A DNA stretch of 64,000 bases from Clostridiales bacterium (GCA_018376135.1 JAHABX010000005.1:62001-126000), one strand, 5' to 3'; positions 8,947 to 18,465 are shown, counted from the stretch's first letter. The notes: generated by a model not told the origin, from the sequence alone. Made by a program: numbers and translations.

Positions 8947-9702
8947 TTATTTGCAATGTAAGCGAAGATCTAAAGCCACAAACAGACTGTCTTTCACTGT
9001 TCGTAAGATACGCATTTTGCTGGCGCCAACTTTATTATCATAATAAAGAGTAAATGGTACCTCAGCAAATTTACAGCCGGATTTATGTAATTTATAAAGT
9101 AGTTCCATCATACAGGAGAAAGAATGCATTGTAACAAGATTTTCTTTGTATTTTCCATATGCTCGTCTCAGAATAGAGTATGTATAAAGGCGGTAGCCAC
9201 AAGTATAATCTTTTACATCCGGGACGCGAAGGATCATAGAATAATACAACTTGGCTCCGTCACTTAGCAATAAACGATTAGAGGGGACACCGTTGATGGT
9301 GGCTCCAGGCTGATATCTGGAGGCAATGACGCATTCTGCTCCTTCTTTTGATTTGGAGATCATGCTGTGAACGAACTGAGGCTTATGAGTGTTATCTCCA
9401 TCCATAAAGCACATTAAATCATCAGATTCTGCGTTATGCAGAAAATCGCGAATAGCAGTAAAAAGTGCACCGCCGAGATTCTGGTTTGTTTTATGTGCAA
9501 TTACACGGACAGTATCATATGTTTTTTCCATGGACTGGATAATTTGTAAGGTGTTATCTGTACTTTTGTCATCAATGGGGATAATTTCCAGATCAAATCC
9601 CTTATTCAGAAGTGTCTCTTTTTCATTCAGCCAGCCTTCAATTAAAGCCTGAATATTGCCGGATTCATTATAACAGGGCAGATAAGCATATAATTTATTC
9701 AT
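8947..9702 (-). CDS. Glycosyltransferase family 2 (polyprenyl-phosphate sugar synthase-like)
   Basis: A 251-residue GT-A fold protein. It has the N-terminal YLPCYNESGNI strand, IPIDDKSTDNT nucleotide-binding acid pair, FMDGDNTH metal-binding DxD-like motif and DYTCGYRLYTY acceptor segment, as in dolichyl- or undecaprenyl-phosphate sugar synthases. It lacks the two C-terminal membrane helices of typical GtrB. It overlaps the upstream gtrA-type gene by 8 bases on the minus strand, a classic pairing. It likely loads a sugar onto undecaprenyl phosphate on the inner face for outer-face decoration. Confidence 0.88.
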   Translation of the reverse strand: MNKLYAYLPCYNESGNIQALIEGWLNEKETLLNKGFDLEIIPIDDKSTDNTLQIIQSMEKTYDTVRVIAHKTNQNLGGALFTAIRDFLHNAESDDLMCFMDGDNTHKPQFVHSMISKSKEGAECVIASRYQPGATINGVPSNRLLLSDGAKLYYSMILRVPDVKDYTCGYRLYTYSILRRAYGKYKENLVTMHSFSCMMELLYKLHKSGCKFAEVPFTLYYDNKVGASKMRILRTVKDSLFVALDLRLHCK

Positions 9703-10135
9703 GTGAAGATCTCCTTTGGTTTAACCATATGTACAAATATTTTCGAGAGAAATAAAGTGCAAAGAACGGAACAACAATGGAAACACCTTTACTAAAGAGA
9801 AAGGCAAGCCACTCAGCACAATATATAATTGAAAATTCGTAAGATGTAGTAATAAGGTAATTTGCCAGAAACAATCCCAGTATAAAGGTAGAAAAGTAAA
9901 TCGCAAATCCACTGAATCCAAATTTGGTGTCAAAAATTGTTTTGGAAGAAAGAATATAACTTACAAAAAATCCAAGGATAACTCCTATAGTATTTGAAAT
10001 AGTAAGATTAATATTCAAAATATGAAAGCTGATCCATACAACAGTGACATCTAAAATTGTTGATAGTATAGAAAAAAATAGATACTGCAGTATTTTTTCA
10101 CATTTTCTATATAAAGTTAATATTAGTGACGTCAT
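9695..10135 (-). CDS. GtrA-family membrane protein (putative lipid-linked sugar flippase)
   Basis: A 146-residue protein with four hydrophobic segments in the GtrA arrangement. The N-terminal ILQYLFFSILSTILDVTVVW helix, the NTIGVILGFFVSYILSSKTIF segment and the FSRKYLYIW end are typical. Members are proposed to flip undecaprenyl-phosphate-linked monosaccharides across the membrane. It is first in a two-gene minus-strand operon with the GT2 at 8947-9702 (8-base overlap). The region is AT-rich compared with the surrounding polysaccharide genes, which hints at separate acquisition. Confidence 0.85.
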   Translation of the reverse strand: MTSLILTLYRKCEKILQYLFFSILSTILDVTVVWISFHILNINLTISNTIGVILGFFVSYILSSKTIFDTKFGFSGFAIYFSTFILGLFLANYLITTSYEFSIIYCAEWLAFLFSKGVSIVVPFFALYFSRKYLYIWLNQRRSSHE

Positions 10136-10153
10136 AGACCCTCCAATCTTAAA

Positions 10154-10182
10154 TATATATTAACTTTATAAGTTTACATCAA
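10154..10182 (-). promoter_or_regulatory. Sigma-A-like promoter for the GtrA/GT2 pair
   Basis: On the minus strand TTGATG (10182-10177), a 17-base spacer and TATATA (10159-10154) stand just upstream of the GtrA gene. The rest of the 10136-10302 gap is AT-rich and holds no gene I can support. Confidence 0.5.
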
Positions 10183-10302
10183 AATAAAAATGAAAGCAAC
10201 TGTTTTGGGGAAATATTGGAATATTAGGCGATTTATGTTGAATGTTTAATTGTGAAAAGGTAATGACAAAATATTGGAAATGAAGTAGAATAAAAGAAAT
10301 TT

Positions 10303-11547
10303 ATGGAGAGGAATATTATTAGAAAAATGAAAAAGATACAAGAATTGAACCCTTTTATAAAGACGTATGTAGTACTGATTGCAGTATTTTTTTTATCTAT
10401 GGTATTGGTTTACTGTATTCCGACATCATGGATCCAGAATAATGTGGAAAAATCCATTGCGGTTATGGAGGGTGAGGGGGATTACCCCATGTATTTCTTT
10501 TACCGGCACAGTGGGATTGTAGATATCCATACAGATAAGCTGATGTATGAGAGTCTGATTCAGAACCGGGAGGAGTACAATCCCATTCAGGCGTCGGTCA
10601 GTATTAATCAGTATCCCAGATATTGGCATGGATATCAGGTATTGCTCAGACCGCTGTCAGTGGTCTTTCAGATACAGGAGGTGCGGTATCTGGGAATGCT
10701 CCTGTTCCATCTGCTCTTTTTCTGGAGTGCATGGCTGATTGCGAAGAAAACAAAGCCGATCAATGCTCTGCTGTATGTACTGACGGTGGCAAGTGGATAT
10801 GTGATCTTTCTGGCAGTGTGTCTGCAGTTTATGACTACCTTTTTTGTCCTTTTTACATCTCTGATCGTGCTGCTGTCCAGGTATGACGAGAATGAACCTC
10901 CTACAAAAGAGAAAGTTGGGAAGCTGATGCTTTTCTTTTTTGTGGTCGGTATGGTGGAAAATTTCTTTGATTTTCTGACCTATCCGATTATTACGCTGGG
11001 TATTCCATTGATTCTTTTGCTGTGGCTGAGAGTAAGAGATGAACAGGCTGATTTTAAAAGTAATTTCTGGTTCATGTTCAAAGCTTCTGTTTCCTGGTTT
11101 TGGGGTTATGCACTGACCTGGATTACCAAATGGGTGATTTCTGCAGGAATTTTGGGTATCCGTTATTTCTGGAGAACTATGAGCGTTGTACAGTATCGTC
11201 TGGAGGGAAGTGAGGGGGAACCGCTTGATCGGATCGGTACAATTCGGAAAAATCTGAAGTCCTGGATGAATGTACAGGATGATGGAATTATTACGTGGAG
11301 TAAAGTCGCGTTTCTGATTTTAATTGTGGCATTGATTCTTATTATATGGAAGAAATTAAAAGATATAAAAACAGTTAGTGCCTATATTCCGATCCTTTTT
11401 GTGGCTGCTTATCCATATGTATGGTATCTTGTGATGTCAAATCATTCTCAGATTCATCATTGGTTTACGTATCGTGCGCAATTGGTAGCATTATTTGGAA
11501 TATTAGTATTTATAGCAAGTATTTTAAAAGAGAAAGAGCAATTTTAA
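10303..11547 (+). CDS. Multi-pass membrane protein of the polysaccharide locus
   Basis: A 414-residue protein with about ten hydrophobic segments. The first extracytoplasmic loop holds GEGDYPMYFFYRHSG and SINQYPRYWHGYQVLLRPL, and the C-terminus holds SNHSQIHHWFTYRAQ. Large polytopic proteins with such acidic or aromatic first loops occur repeatedly in Clostridial surface-glycan loci and may be GT-C transferases, but I do not recognise a named family with confidence. The ATG at 10303 has no clear ribosome site; an internal ATG at 10327 is an alternative. It sits between two minus-strand genes and ends in a strong two-way terminator, so it is probably transcribed alone. Confidence 0.7.
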   Translation: MERNIIRKMKKIQELNPFIKTYVVLIAVFFLSMVLVYCIPTSWIQNNVEKSIAVMEGEGDYPMYFFYRHSGIVDIHTDKLMYESLIQNREEYNPIQASVSINQYPRYWHGYQVLLRPLSVVFQIQEVRYLGMLLFHLLFFWSAWLIAKKTKPINALLYVLTVASGYVIFLAVCLQFMTTFFVLFTSLIVLLSRYDENEPPTKEKVGKLMLFFFVVGMVENFFDFLTYPIITLGIPLILLLWLRVRDEQADFKSNFWFMFKASVSWFWGYALTWITKWVISAGILGIRYFWRTMSVVQYRLEGSEGEPLDRIGTIRKNLKSWMNVQDDGIITWSKVAFLILIVALILIIWKKLKDIKTVSAYIPILFVAAYPYVWYLVMSNHSQIHHWFTYRAQLVALFGILVFIASILKEKEQF

Positions 11548-11581
11548 AAAAACCGTCTGCGCATCAGCGCAGGCGGTTTTT
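11547..11581. terminator. Strong bidirectional terminator
   Basis: CCGTCTGCGC (11553-11562) pairs with GCGCAGGCGG (11567-11576) around an ATCA loop, flanked by an A-run on the left and a T-run on the right. It therefore works on both strands. The last codon and stop of the minus-strand GT2 lie inside the hairpin. Confidence 0.9.
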
Positions 11582-12352
11582 ACGTACCTTATCAATTATG
11601 CCCTGTCCGAAGGCAGTTTTTATGAATTGTTTGCAATAAAAGCTGATCTCACGGAGCAGCCAGGTCAGGGTGATTTTAAACACTCCAAGCTCCTTCTGCA
11701 TCCGCTGCTTTTCTTTGTGTGCGGTCATTTTGTTTTTATCGGAATATCCGGCAATCTCATAGATGGAGATAGGAATGGGGCGGTAATCAAATATTTTTTT
11801 CTGTAAATACATAGAAAGAAAGAAATGATGATCGGCACATATCTTATAGGAAATATCATAAGGATGCCGGAGCATCAGTTCTCTTCGGATAAATACAGAC
11901 TGGTGGCAGAAGGACATTTCATAGGTCAGATGCTCCAACGGCAGTGCGGGATACAGCTTTTTGTTGCCCTGATAGATGCAGAGGGTATCTCCGTATACGA
12001 TCTGGGCAGGAGACGGATGATTGAAAATCTGCCAGAGTACGCTGTCATCTGCCAGAAGATCACCGGCATTCAGGAAGAGAAGCCAGTTTCCTGTGGCGAG
12101 TCGAGTTCCTTTGTTCATGGCATCGTAGATTCCGTGGTCAGGCTCTGATACATAGCGGAATGAAATCCCGTTTTGTGAAAATTTGTCTTCATATTGTGCC
12201 AGAAGTTCTTTGGTCCCGTCCTTAGAGTCTCCGTCAATCACCAGATATTCAAAATGCTTCCAGGATTGCTGTAAGATATTATTCAGAGTCGTAAGAAGCT
12301 CGGATTTGGCTTCGTAACAGACGGTGATAATAGATAGTTCAGGTATTGTCAT
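11564..12352 (-). CDS. Glycosyltransferase family 2 (WcaE-like)
   Basis: A 262-residue GT-A glycosyltransferase. It has the SIITVCYEAKSELL start, YLVIDGDSKDGT acid pair, the SEPDHGIYDAMNKG segment typical of WcaE-type colanic acid transferases, LFLNAGD metal motif and the CHQSVFIRREL acceptor block. It likely adds one sugar to the lipid-linked unit in the cytoplasm. The start is placed at the second ATG (12352), because the GGAG in the first codons after 12364 forms its ribosome site at ideal spacing. It is a single-gene transcript opposite to its neighbours, with its own promoter just upstream. Confidence 0.88.
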   Translation of the reverse strand: MTIPELSIITVCYEAKSELLTTLNNILQQSWKHFEYLVIDGDSKDGTKELLAQYEDKFSQNGISFRYVSEPDHGIYDAMNKGTRLATGNWLLFLNAGDLLADDSVLWQIFNHPSPAQIVYGDTLCIYQGNKKLYPALPLEHLTYEMSFCHQSVFIRRELMLRHPYDISYKICADHHFFLSMYLQKKIFDYRPIPISIYEIAGYSDKNKMTAHKEKQRMQKELGVFKITLTWLLREISFYCKQFIKTAFGQGIIDKVRKNRLR

Positions 12353-12384
12353 AGTAATCTCCATTGGTATATGATGATGTTACT

Positions 12385-12413
12385 ATTATATGCGAAAATA
12401 AAGCAGTGAACAA
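12385..12413 (-). promoter_or_regulatory. Sigma-A promoter for the minus-strand GT2
   Basis: On the minus strand TTGTTC (12413-12408), 17 bases, TATAAT (12390-12385), about 30 bases upstream of the GT2 start. Confidence 0.65.
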
Positions 12414-12480
12414 GAAGTATAATGACAAACCCGGAAAAATAAAGTAAAATAAAGAAAGCTTTAAGAAGTGAGAGATAGAG

Positions 12481-14163
12481 ATGTTAGGTATAAAAAGAAG
12501 GAATTTTATTGGGGCAGTTTTGTGTTCTGCCATATATATGATCGTTATATGGAATCTGGTTCCCTTTGTCTATGGTATTATTGATGACCGTTCGATGATG
12601 GAGATTGTATCCGGGCAGTATCTGGGGCATCCAGATGCACATACGATTTTTCTGGGATATTGGTACTCTCTGCTGCTGACTGGATTGTACCGGCTGCTTC
12701 CCAATGTGGACTGGTATGCCCTGTGCTATATGCTGCTGCAGGGAGGATGCCTGTGTCTGATTCTGTATCGGATCATGAGCCGGGCATCAGACAGGAGAAG
12801 AGGTCTGTCCGGTTGTATATTTGTATTATTGCTGATACTGGTACTGGGGGTGCAGGCGCTTACCCAGCTGACTTTTACCACCACGGCGGCGGTATTGGGA
12901 GTTACGGTGCTCTTCTGGTATATGACCTCGGAGAAGATCCGGTTTGCGGACTGGCTTCTGCTGCTGATTCTGTGTTTCCTGACCGAGCAGGTCCGCTCAT
13001 CGGTGTATTTCATGATTCTTCCGGTATGCGGCATTCTGTGGTTGTTCAGAGCCGGAAGAAGGGAAGAAGGCAGGTGGCATGGATGGATTCCGGCAGCGGC
13101 AGTAAGTGTGCTGCTGTTAAGCCTTCTGGGAAATCAGGTGGGATATGGCAGTGATTCATGGAGAGCATACCAGTCCTATAATCAGAACCGTTCGGCGGTA
13201 TTTGATTATTCTGATTATACATTCCCCAGATATGAGGATGCCACGGAGTTCTACAACCGTATGGGAATTGAATCCAAAAGCAGGGCAAAGACGTTGTTTT
13301 ATTATAATTATACAGCGGATGAGCAGATTTCACCGGAATTCTTCGGCACATATATTTCTGATTATGAAGCTGCCTTCCCGTCAGAGGAGACACAGCTGGA
13401 TCAGGTTTTGGAGAGTGTAAAGGGATATCTGAAGAAGTTTTTTGTGGGAAAAATCCATATACAACATGTGCTGGCAGTTCTTTTGTACATGGGACTTGCA
13501 GCCTGGTATGCTGTCCGAAAGGACGGGAAAGGCTGCGGGAAGGTTCTCTGTGTAATGGGGATTCAGATGGTACTTTGGATCTATTTGTTCTATGAGGGGA
13601 GGACGCCGGAACGGGTTATCTACAGTATGAATCTGATGATGGCAGTTACCGGGATTCTGCTGCTGGCTGAAGCCTTGCGTGGCAGGATGATTCCAGAGAA
13701 TATACAGAAAACGGGAGCGGCAGCTTTGATTTTCCTGCTTGCAGGAGCGTCGGTTTTTCAGATCAGCCGCATGCGGCAGCAGAATCTGGAGATGAGTCGT
13801 CGGAATGAAGACATAGAAGCGCTGAAAGTATATTGTATGGAACAGCCGGAGAATTTCTATTTTAATGATGTGACTTCCATGGCTTTTACAACCTATAATG
13901 TAAAGCTGTGGAGGGAAGATGCCTATAAGATGAATTATATGTCTCTTGGAGACTGGATGAGCTACAGTCCTGTATGGCAGGAAAAGCTGGATCAGCAGGG
14001 AATCAGCAGTGTAAAGGATGCTTTGTATACACAGGAAGAGGTGTATCTGATCTGCAGTTTTGACAAAGGGCTGGAATATCTGGTGTCTTTGTATGATGGA
14101 GTAGAATGTACAGAAGTGGAAAAGATACCGGGATTTAAGATTTACAGACTGCAATTGTTGTAA
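12481..14163 (+). CDS. Large polytopic membrane protein, GT-C-like
   Basis: A 560-residue protein with roughly twelve hydrophobic segments and a soluble C-terminal domain of about 100 residues. The first loop carries VYGIIDDRSMMEIVSGQYLG followed by PDAH, an acidic motif positioned like the catalytic loop of GT-C enzymes. A large extracytoplasmic loop lies near residues 215-310. It resembles uncharacterised membrane proteins repeatedly found in Clostridial glycan loci. Transfer of a lipid-linked sugar on the outer face is an inference. It opens the right-hand plus-strand block of the locus, 56 bases before the initiating sugar transferase. Confidence 0.7.
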   Translation: MLGIKRRNFIGAVLCSAIYMIVIWNLVPFVYGIIDDRSMMEIVSGQYLGHPDAHTIFLGYWYSLLLTGLYRLLPNVDWYALCYMLLQGGCLCLILYRIMSRASDRRRGLSGCIFVLLLILVLGVQALTQLTFTTTAAVLGVTVLFWYMTSEKIRFADWLLLLILCFLTEQVRSSVYFMILPVCGILWLFRAGRREEGRWHGWIPAAAVSVLLLSLLGNQVGYGSDSWRAYQSYNQNRSAVFDYSDYTFPRYEDATEFYNRMGIESKSRAKTLFYYNYTADEQISPEFFGTYISDYEAAFPSEETQLDQVLESVKGYLKKFFVGKIHIQHVLAVLLYMGLAAWYAVRKDGKGCGKVLCVMGIQMVLWIYLFYEGRTPERVIYSMNLMMAVTGILLLAEALRGRMIPENIQKTGAAALIFLLAGASVFQISRMRQQNLEMSRRNEDIEALKVYCMEQPENFYFNDVTSMAFTTYNVKLWREDAYKMNYMSLGDWMSYSPVWQEKLDQQGISSVKDALYTQEEVYLICSFDKGLEYLVSLYDGVECTEVEKIPGFKIYRLQLL

Positions 14164-14218
14164 AAACAGCCGGAAAGTGTTAGAATACTAAAGATTATAG
14201 ATAATGAGGAATATGACA

Positions 14219-15571
14219 ATGGATAAGTTTGCGCAGTACAAGCGTTTGATCCGTACCGGTGTGGTCGGTTTTGAGATACTGGTAGAGACGATTTTCTTCG
14301 GATATGTCTGGTTTAACATATATAATGTGTGGAAAACGAATCCCTTTGAAAACAAGGGAAACCTGATGATGATCGGCTGCTACATCTTATATCTGGTTGT
14401 TTTTGTATACTTGTATGGCGGTACAAAGTTTGCATATTATAAAAAAGGACAGTTGATCCTGTCTCAGATATTGGGAACTTTGATTGCGAATGTGGTAACC
14501 TATATTCAGATCATCATGGTACTGGGCAGATACCCGTTCCCGACGGTACTGCCGATGTTTGTGATCAGCGCCGCTGATTTTTTAGTGATCGCGATCCTGA
14601 ACCAGATTTCGGACAGATTGTTCCGCCGTCTGTTTCCGCCTAAGAAGCTGCTTTTGATCTGCGATCTGAATGCAAAGGAGAATCTGATCCGTAAAATATC
14701 AGGGCGGAAGGATCTGTACGAGGTATCCAGATGTGTTTCCGCAGAGGAGCCGCTGGAGCGATTGAAGGAGGCGGTACAGGACTGTGACGCCATGATGCTT
14801 TACGGCATTGAGGAGCAGAAGCGCAATGCTCTGGTAAAATATTGCTATGAAAAATCCATTCGTATCTACGTGGCGCCGGAGATCACGGATATTCTGCTGC
14901 GGGGCGCAGACCGGGTGCATTCCTTCGACACGCCGTTTTTGCTGCTGAGAAATTACGGATTGTCCTTTGAGCAGCGGGTTATGAAGCGGGCGATGGATAT
15001 TGTTATATCCGGGATCATGCTTTTGCTTGCCTCCCCGTTTATGCTGGTGACCGCTCTGGCGATTAAGCTGGAGGATCATGGTCCGGCGCTTTTTAAGCAG
15101 GAAAGAGTAACCCTGAATGGAAAGAAGTTTTATATTTACAAATTCCGCAGCATGATTGTGGATGCGGAGAAGCACGGAGCGCAGTTCTCATCTAAAAATG
15201 ACAGCCGGATCACGAAGGTTGGAAAATTTATCCGTGCGACCCGTCTGGATGAGCTTCCTCAGCTCATCAATATTTTAAAGGGTGATATGAGTATTGTGGG
15301 ACCAAGACCGGAGAGACAGAATTATATTGATGAATTCTGTGAGGAGACGCCGGAGTTTATCTATCGCCTGAAGGTAAAGGCGGGACTCACCGGATATGCC
15401 CAGATTTATGGAAAATACAACACAACTCCGCTGGACAAGCTGAAGCTGGATCTGATGTATATTGAAAGCTACTCGGTCCTTCTGGACATTCGGCTGATCT
15501 TCCTGACTCTGAAGATCATGTTTACCAAGGAAAGCACAGAGGGTGTGGAGGAAGGAAAGAACCATGCGTAG
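14219..15571 (+). CDS. Polyprenyl-phosphate glycosylphosphotransferase (initiating enzyme of the locus)
   Basis: A 450-residue membrane enzyme of the WbaP/CpsE type that transfers a sugar-1-phosphate onto undecaprenyl phosphate, starting each repeat unit. It has four N-terminal membrane helices, a central Rossmann-like domain (LLLICDLNAKENLI onward), then the transferase domain. That domain has a membrane hairpin (IVISGIMLLLASPFM), LFKQERVTLNGKKFYIYKFR, RATRLDELPQLINILKGDMS and GPRPERQNY, all hallmark blocks. The start is placed at the third of three in-frame ATGs (14204, 14213, 14219), because GAGGA at 14206-14210 is 8 bases before it. The end overlaps the next gene by 8 bases. Confidence 0.95.
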   Translation: MDKFAQYKRLIRTGVVGFEILVETIFFGYVWFNIYNVWKTNPFENKGNLMMIGCYILYLVVFVYLYGGTKFAYYKKGQLILSQILGTLIANVVTYIQIIMVLGRYPFPTVLPMFVISAADFLVIAILNQISDRLFRRLFPPKKLLLICDLNAKENLIRKISGRKDLYEVSRCVSAEEPLERLKEAVQDCDAMMLYGIEEQKRNALVKYCYEKSIRIYVAPEITDILLRGADRVHSFDTPFLLLRNYGLSFEQRVMKRAMDIVISGIMLLLASPFMLVTALAIKLEDHGPALFKQERVTLNGKKFYIYKFRSMIVDAEKHGAQFSSKNDSRITKVGKFIRATRLDELPQLINILKGDMSIVGPRPERQNYIDEFCEETPEFIYRLKVKAGLTGYAQIYGKYNTTPLDKLKLDLMYIESYSVLLDIRLIFLTLKIMFTKESTEGVEEGKNHA

Positions 15572-16826
15572 ATTTTGGATATTCAATCATTATGCAACGA
15601 CCCCGCTGACGGGACCATTGCTTCGTCATTACTATTTTGCGGAATGTTTAAAGGAAAAGGATATGGAGACGACAGTCTTTGCCGCCAACGAGCTGCATCA
15701 GACCGGGACTGCCGTCGACACACATGGGAAGCCTTATCTTCGGACCGAAGAGGAAGGGGTTCCCTTTGTGTTTGTTAAGACAAGTAAATATCAGGGGAAT
15801 GGAATCTCCCGCGTGAAAAATATGCTTTCATTTTTCTTCGGACTGCTGCGGATCTCCGGGGGATATGCGAAGAAATATGGGAAGCCGGATGTGATCTTGG
15901 GCTCCAGTGCCCATCCGCTGACCAGCATTGCGGGAATCCTTGTGGCACGGAAGTTCCGTGTGCCGGCGATCGTTGAGGTGCGGGATCTGTGGCCGGAAGC
16001 CATCTTTTCCTTTGGAAAGGTGAAGATGGACAGTCTGGTGGGAAGGCTTTTGAGCGCCGGAGAAAAATGGATGTATGTGCATGCGGACGCTATTGTGTTT
16101 ACCAAGGAAGGCGATGTGGATCATATCAGGGAAATGGGCTGGGACACTGCCCATGGAGGAAAGATCGATCTGAAGAAGTGCCATTATGTGAATAATGGCG
16201 TGAAGCTGAGTGATTATTATCGGAGTATTGAAACGGATGTTCTGGAGGATCCGGATCTGAAGGATGACAGCTTCAAGGTGGTCTACACGGGAACGATCCG
16301 GCCGGTCAATAACGTGGACAATCTTCTGGATACGGCGAAGCTGTTAGAAAAGCATAAGGATATCCGCTTCCTGATCTTCGGAGGCGGCAATCAGCTGGAG
16401 CGGCTTCAGAAGCGGGTCATGGACGAAAAGCTGGACAATGTGGTCTTTAAAGGCTTTGTGGAGAAAAAATATATTCCCTATATTCTGAGCAGATCCTCAG
16501 TCAATATCCTGAATTATTCCCAGTCCCAGTATAACTGGTCCCGGGGAAACAGCTCCAATAAGCTGTTTGAATATATGGCAAGCGGAAAGCCGATCATCTC
16601 TACGGTGAAGATGGGCTACTGCATTCTGGATAAGTATCAGTGTGGATTGTCACTGGAGGAGTGCACGCCGCAGGCGCTTGCGGAAATGATAATGAAGATT
16701 CATGACATGCCGGCAGAATCCTATGCGCAGATGGCAGAGAATGCGAAAGAGGGAGCGAAGGATTTTGACTTCTCCGTATTGACGGAGCGGCTGTATAAGG
16801 TGATCGAGAGTGTGGAAAAAGGCTGA
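15564..16826 (+). CDS. Glycosyltransferase family 4 (WbuB-like)
   Basis: A 420-residue GT-B transferase. The N-terminus RRFWIFNHYATTPLTGPLLRH, the VEVRDLWPEA segment and the C-terminal KLFEYMASGKPIIST block are typical of WbuB-type transferases that act on amino-sugar or uronic-acid donors. The ATG at 15564 has a GGAGGAAGG ribosome site and overlaps the preceding sugar transferase gene by 8 bases. The 3' end overlaps the heparinase-like gene. In many bacteria this GT4, a heparinase-like protein and a two-domain oxidoreductase occur together, as here. Confidence 0.9.
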   Translation: MRRFWIFNHYATTPLTGPLLRHYYFAECLKEKDMETTVFAANELHQTGTAVDTHGKPYLRTEEEGVPFVFVKTSKYQGNGISRVKNMLSFFFGLLRISGGYAKKYGKPDVILGSSAHPLTSIAGILVARKFRVPAIVEVRDLWPEAIFSFGKVKMDSLVGRLLSAGEKWMYVHADAIVFTKEGDVDHIREMGWDTAHGGKIDLKKCHYVNNGVKLSDYYRSIETDVLEDPDLKDDSFKVVYTGTIRPVNNVDNLLDTAKLLEKHKDIRFLIFGGGNQLERLQKRVMDEKLDNVVFKGFVEKKYIPYILSRSSVNILNYSQSQYNWSRGNSSNKLFEYMASGKPIISTVKMGYCILDKYQCGLSLEECTPQALAEMIMKIHDMPAESYAQMAENAKEGAKDFDFSVLTERLYKVIESVEKG

Positions 16827-18465
16827 GAAATATTATCAGACATTAAAATATTTAAAAAAAAGCCAGATGAAATATCTGGTGAAAAATCGTCTGGAGCGAA
16901 GGAAAAAAGCGGTTACGGATGTCCTGTCTCCGGCGCATGGACGTCTTTCCCTGTGGATGCCGAGGCTGGACAGTCATCCGGATTATCTGGAGCGTTTTTG
17001 TCTGGAGGAGATCCTGGAGGGGAAGGTAACGCTGCTTTATGAGCAGGGAATACCGGGAGGCAGGAACTGGGCAGATCCGGAGAAGTCCCATCTGTGGAAT
17101 TTTAATCTGCATTATCTGGAATTTCTGATCCCGCTGGCAGCAGCCTGGCAGGAGGAGCGGGAGCAGCGGTATTATGAGTGCTTCCGTAATTATTGCCGCA
17201 GCTGGATCGCGGATAACCGGGAAGGAAATGGAGACGGCTGGCATCCCTATACTATTTCTCTGCGATTGACCAATCTGTGGATCTGTATGGATGCATTCTG
17301 GGAGATCCTCAGTGAAGACAGGGAGTTTTTTACAGAATTGAATAACAGCATGTATGCTCAGTATCTGCATCTGCAGAAGAAGCTGGAGCTGCATCTTCTG
17401 GGCAACCATTATTTTGAAAATCTGAAAGCGGTGATGCTGGGAGCTCTGTATTTCAAAGAGCCGGGTGTCTATGATGCATATAAATTTCATCTGCAGGAGG
17501 AGACAGAGGAACAGATCCTGCCGGATGGGGTACACTATGAGCGGAGCCTTATGTATCACAAGATCATTCTGGAGGATCTGATGCGTACCGCAAAGGCAGT
17601 GGAGTCGGCAGACCGGCTGCTGTATGCAGATCTGCTTGTTGTGATCCGGAAAATGACAGATGCCATGTACTCTCTGGAGGAAGGGATGGGGCATACGCCG
17701 CTGTTCAACGATGCAGGAGACAATGTGGCAAGATCCATGGTCAGTCTGCTGGCGGCGCTGCGGGATGAATTTTCCATTACGCCCGGCTGCAGAAATGCGT
17801 TTGATGCCTCCGGTTACTATTGTATCCGGAAACGGGATCTGAAGCTTCTCATGGATGTGGGAGAGATTGCCCCGGACTATATGCCGGGACACGGGCACTG
17901 TGACGGACTGAGCTTTGAGCTGTCCTGTAAGGGACATCCGGTCTTTGTAAATGCGGGAACCGGGCAGTATCAGGGACCTCTTCGGAGATATTTCCGGAGT
18001 ACGGCTGCTCATAATACGGTTGTGATCGACGGGCAGGAGCAGTCAGAGTGCTGGGGTGAACACCGGGTGGCGCGCAGGATCTCGGAGGTGTCCGGAAGCT
18101 GCAGTGATACCTGGATCAGGGGAAAACTGACCACCTGTCAGGGAAGGCATCAGAGCCGCTGTATAGAGATTAAGGAGAATCTGGTGGAGATCTGGGATCT
18201 GGTGCAGGGACATGCACAGGCATATCTGCATCTGGCGCCGGAATATGTTTACCGGGTGCAGGGCAGGAAAGTGCTGGTGCAGGACAGAGACGGACAGACG
18301 GTATGCGAGATACAGAGCATGCCCAAGGATCAGCTTTTGGTGCACACGGAAGGAGAGATCTGTTCCTACGCCCCGGAGTTTGGGAAAGTGGAGGAGATAC
18401 AGGTGCTGGAAATCTCCTGGGACAGCGAAGGAACGGAACATGGAATACAGGTGAGGTTTGCATGA
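16810..18465 (+). CDS. Heparinase II/III (alginate lyase) family protein
   Basis: A 551-residue protein with the toroid of helices followed by a beta domain of the heparinase II/III family. Visible blocks are WNFNLHYLEFL, DGWHPYTISLRL, LGNHYFENLKAV, LPDGVHYERSLMYHKIIL, and the C-terminal GHGHCDGLSFEL and RSTAAHNTVVIDG, which hold the expected catalytic Tyr/His region. No signal peptide is seen, so it may act in the cytoplasm. It could be an epimerase-like or lipid-linked glycan modifying enzyme rather than a degradative lyase. The GTG start overlaps the GT4 gene; the first residues (YYQTLKYLKKSQ) match the usual N-terminus of relatives, supporting this start. Confidence 0.9.
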   Translation: MWKKAEKYYQTLKYLKKSQMKYLVKNRLERRKKAVTDVLSPAHGRLSLWMPRLDSHPDYLERFCLEEILEGKVTLLYEQGIPGGRNWADPEKSHLWNFNLHYLEFLIPLAAAWQEEREQRYYECFRNYCRSWIADNREGNGDGWHPYTISLRLTNLWICMDAFWEILSEDREFFTELNNSMYAQYLHLQKKLELHLLGNHYFENLKAVMLGALYFKEPGVYDAYKFHLQEETEEQILPDGVHYERSLMYHKIILEDLMRTAKAVESADRLLYADLLVVIRKMTDAMYSLEEGMGHTPLFNDAGDNVARSMVSLLAALRDEFSITPGCRNAFDASGYYCIRKRDLKLLMDVGEIAPDYMPGHGHCDGLSFELSCKGHPVFVNAGTGQYQGPLRRYFRSTAAHNTVVIDGQEQSECWGEHRVARRISEVSGSCSDTWIRGKLTTCQGRHQSRCIEIKENLVEIWDLVQGHAQAYLHLAPEYVYRVQGRKVLVQDRDGQTVCEIQSMPKDQLLVHTEGEICSYAPEFGKVEEIQVLEISWDSEGTEHGIQVRFA

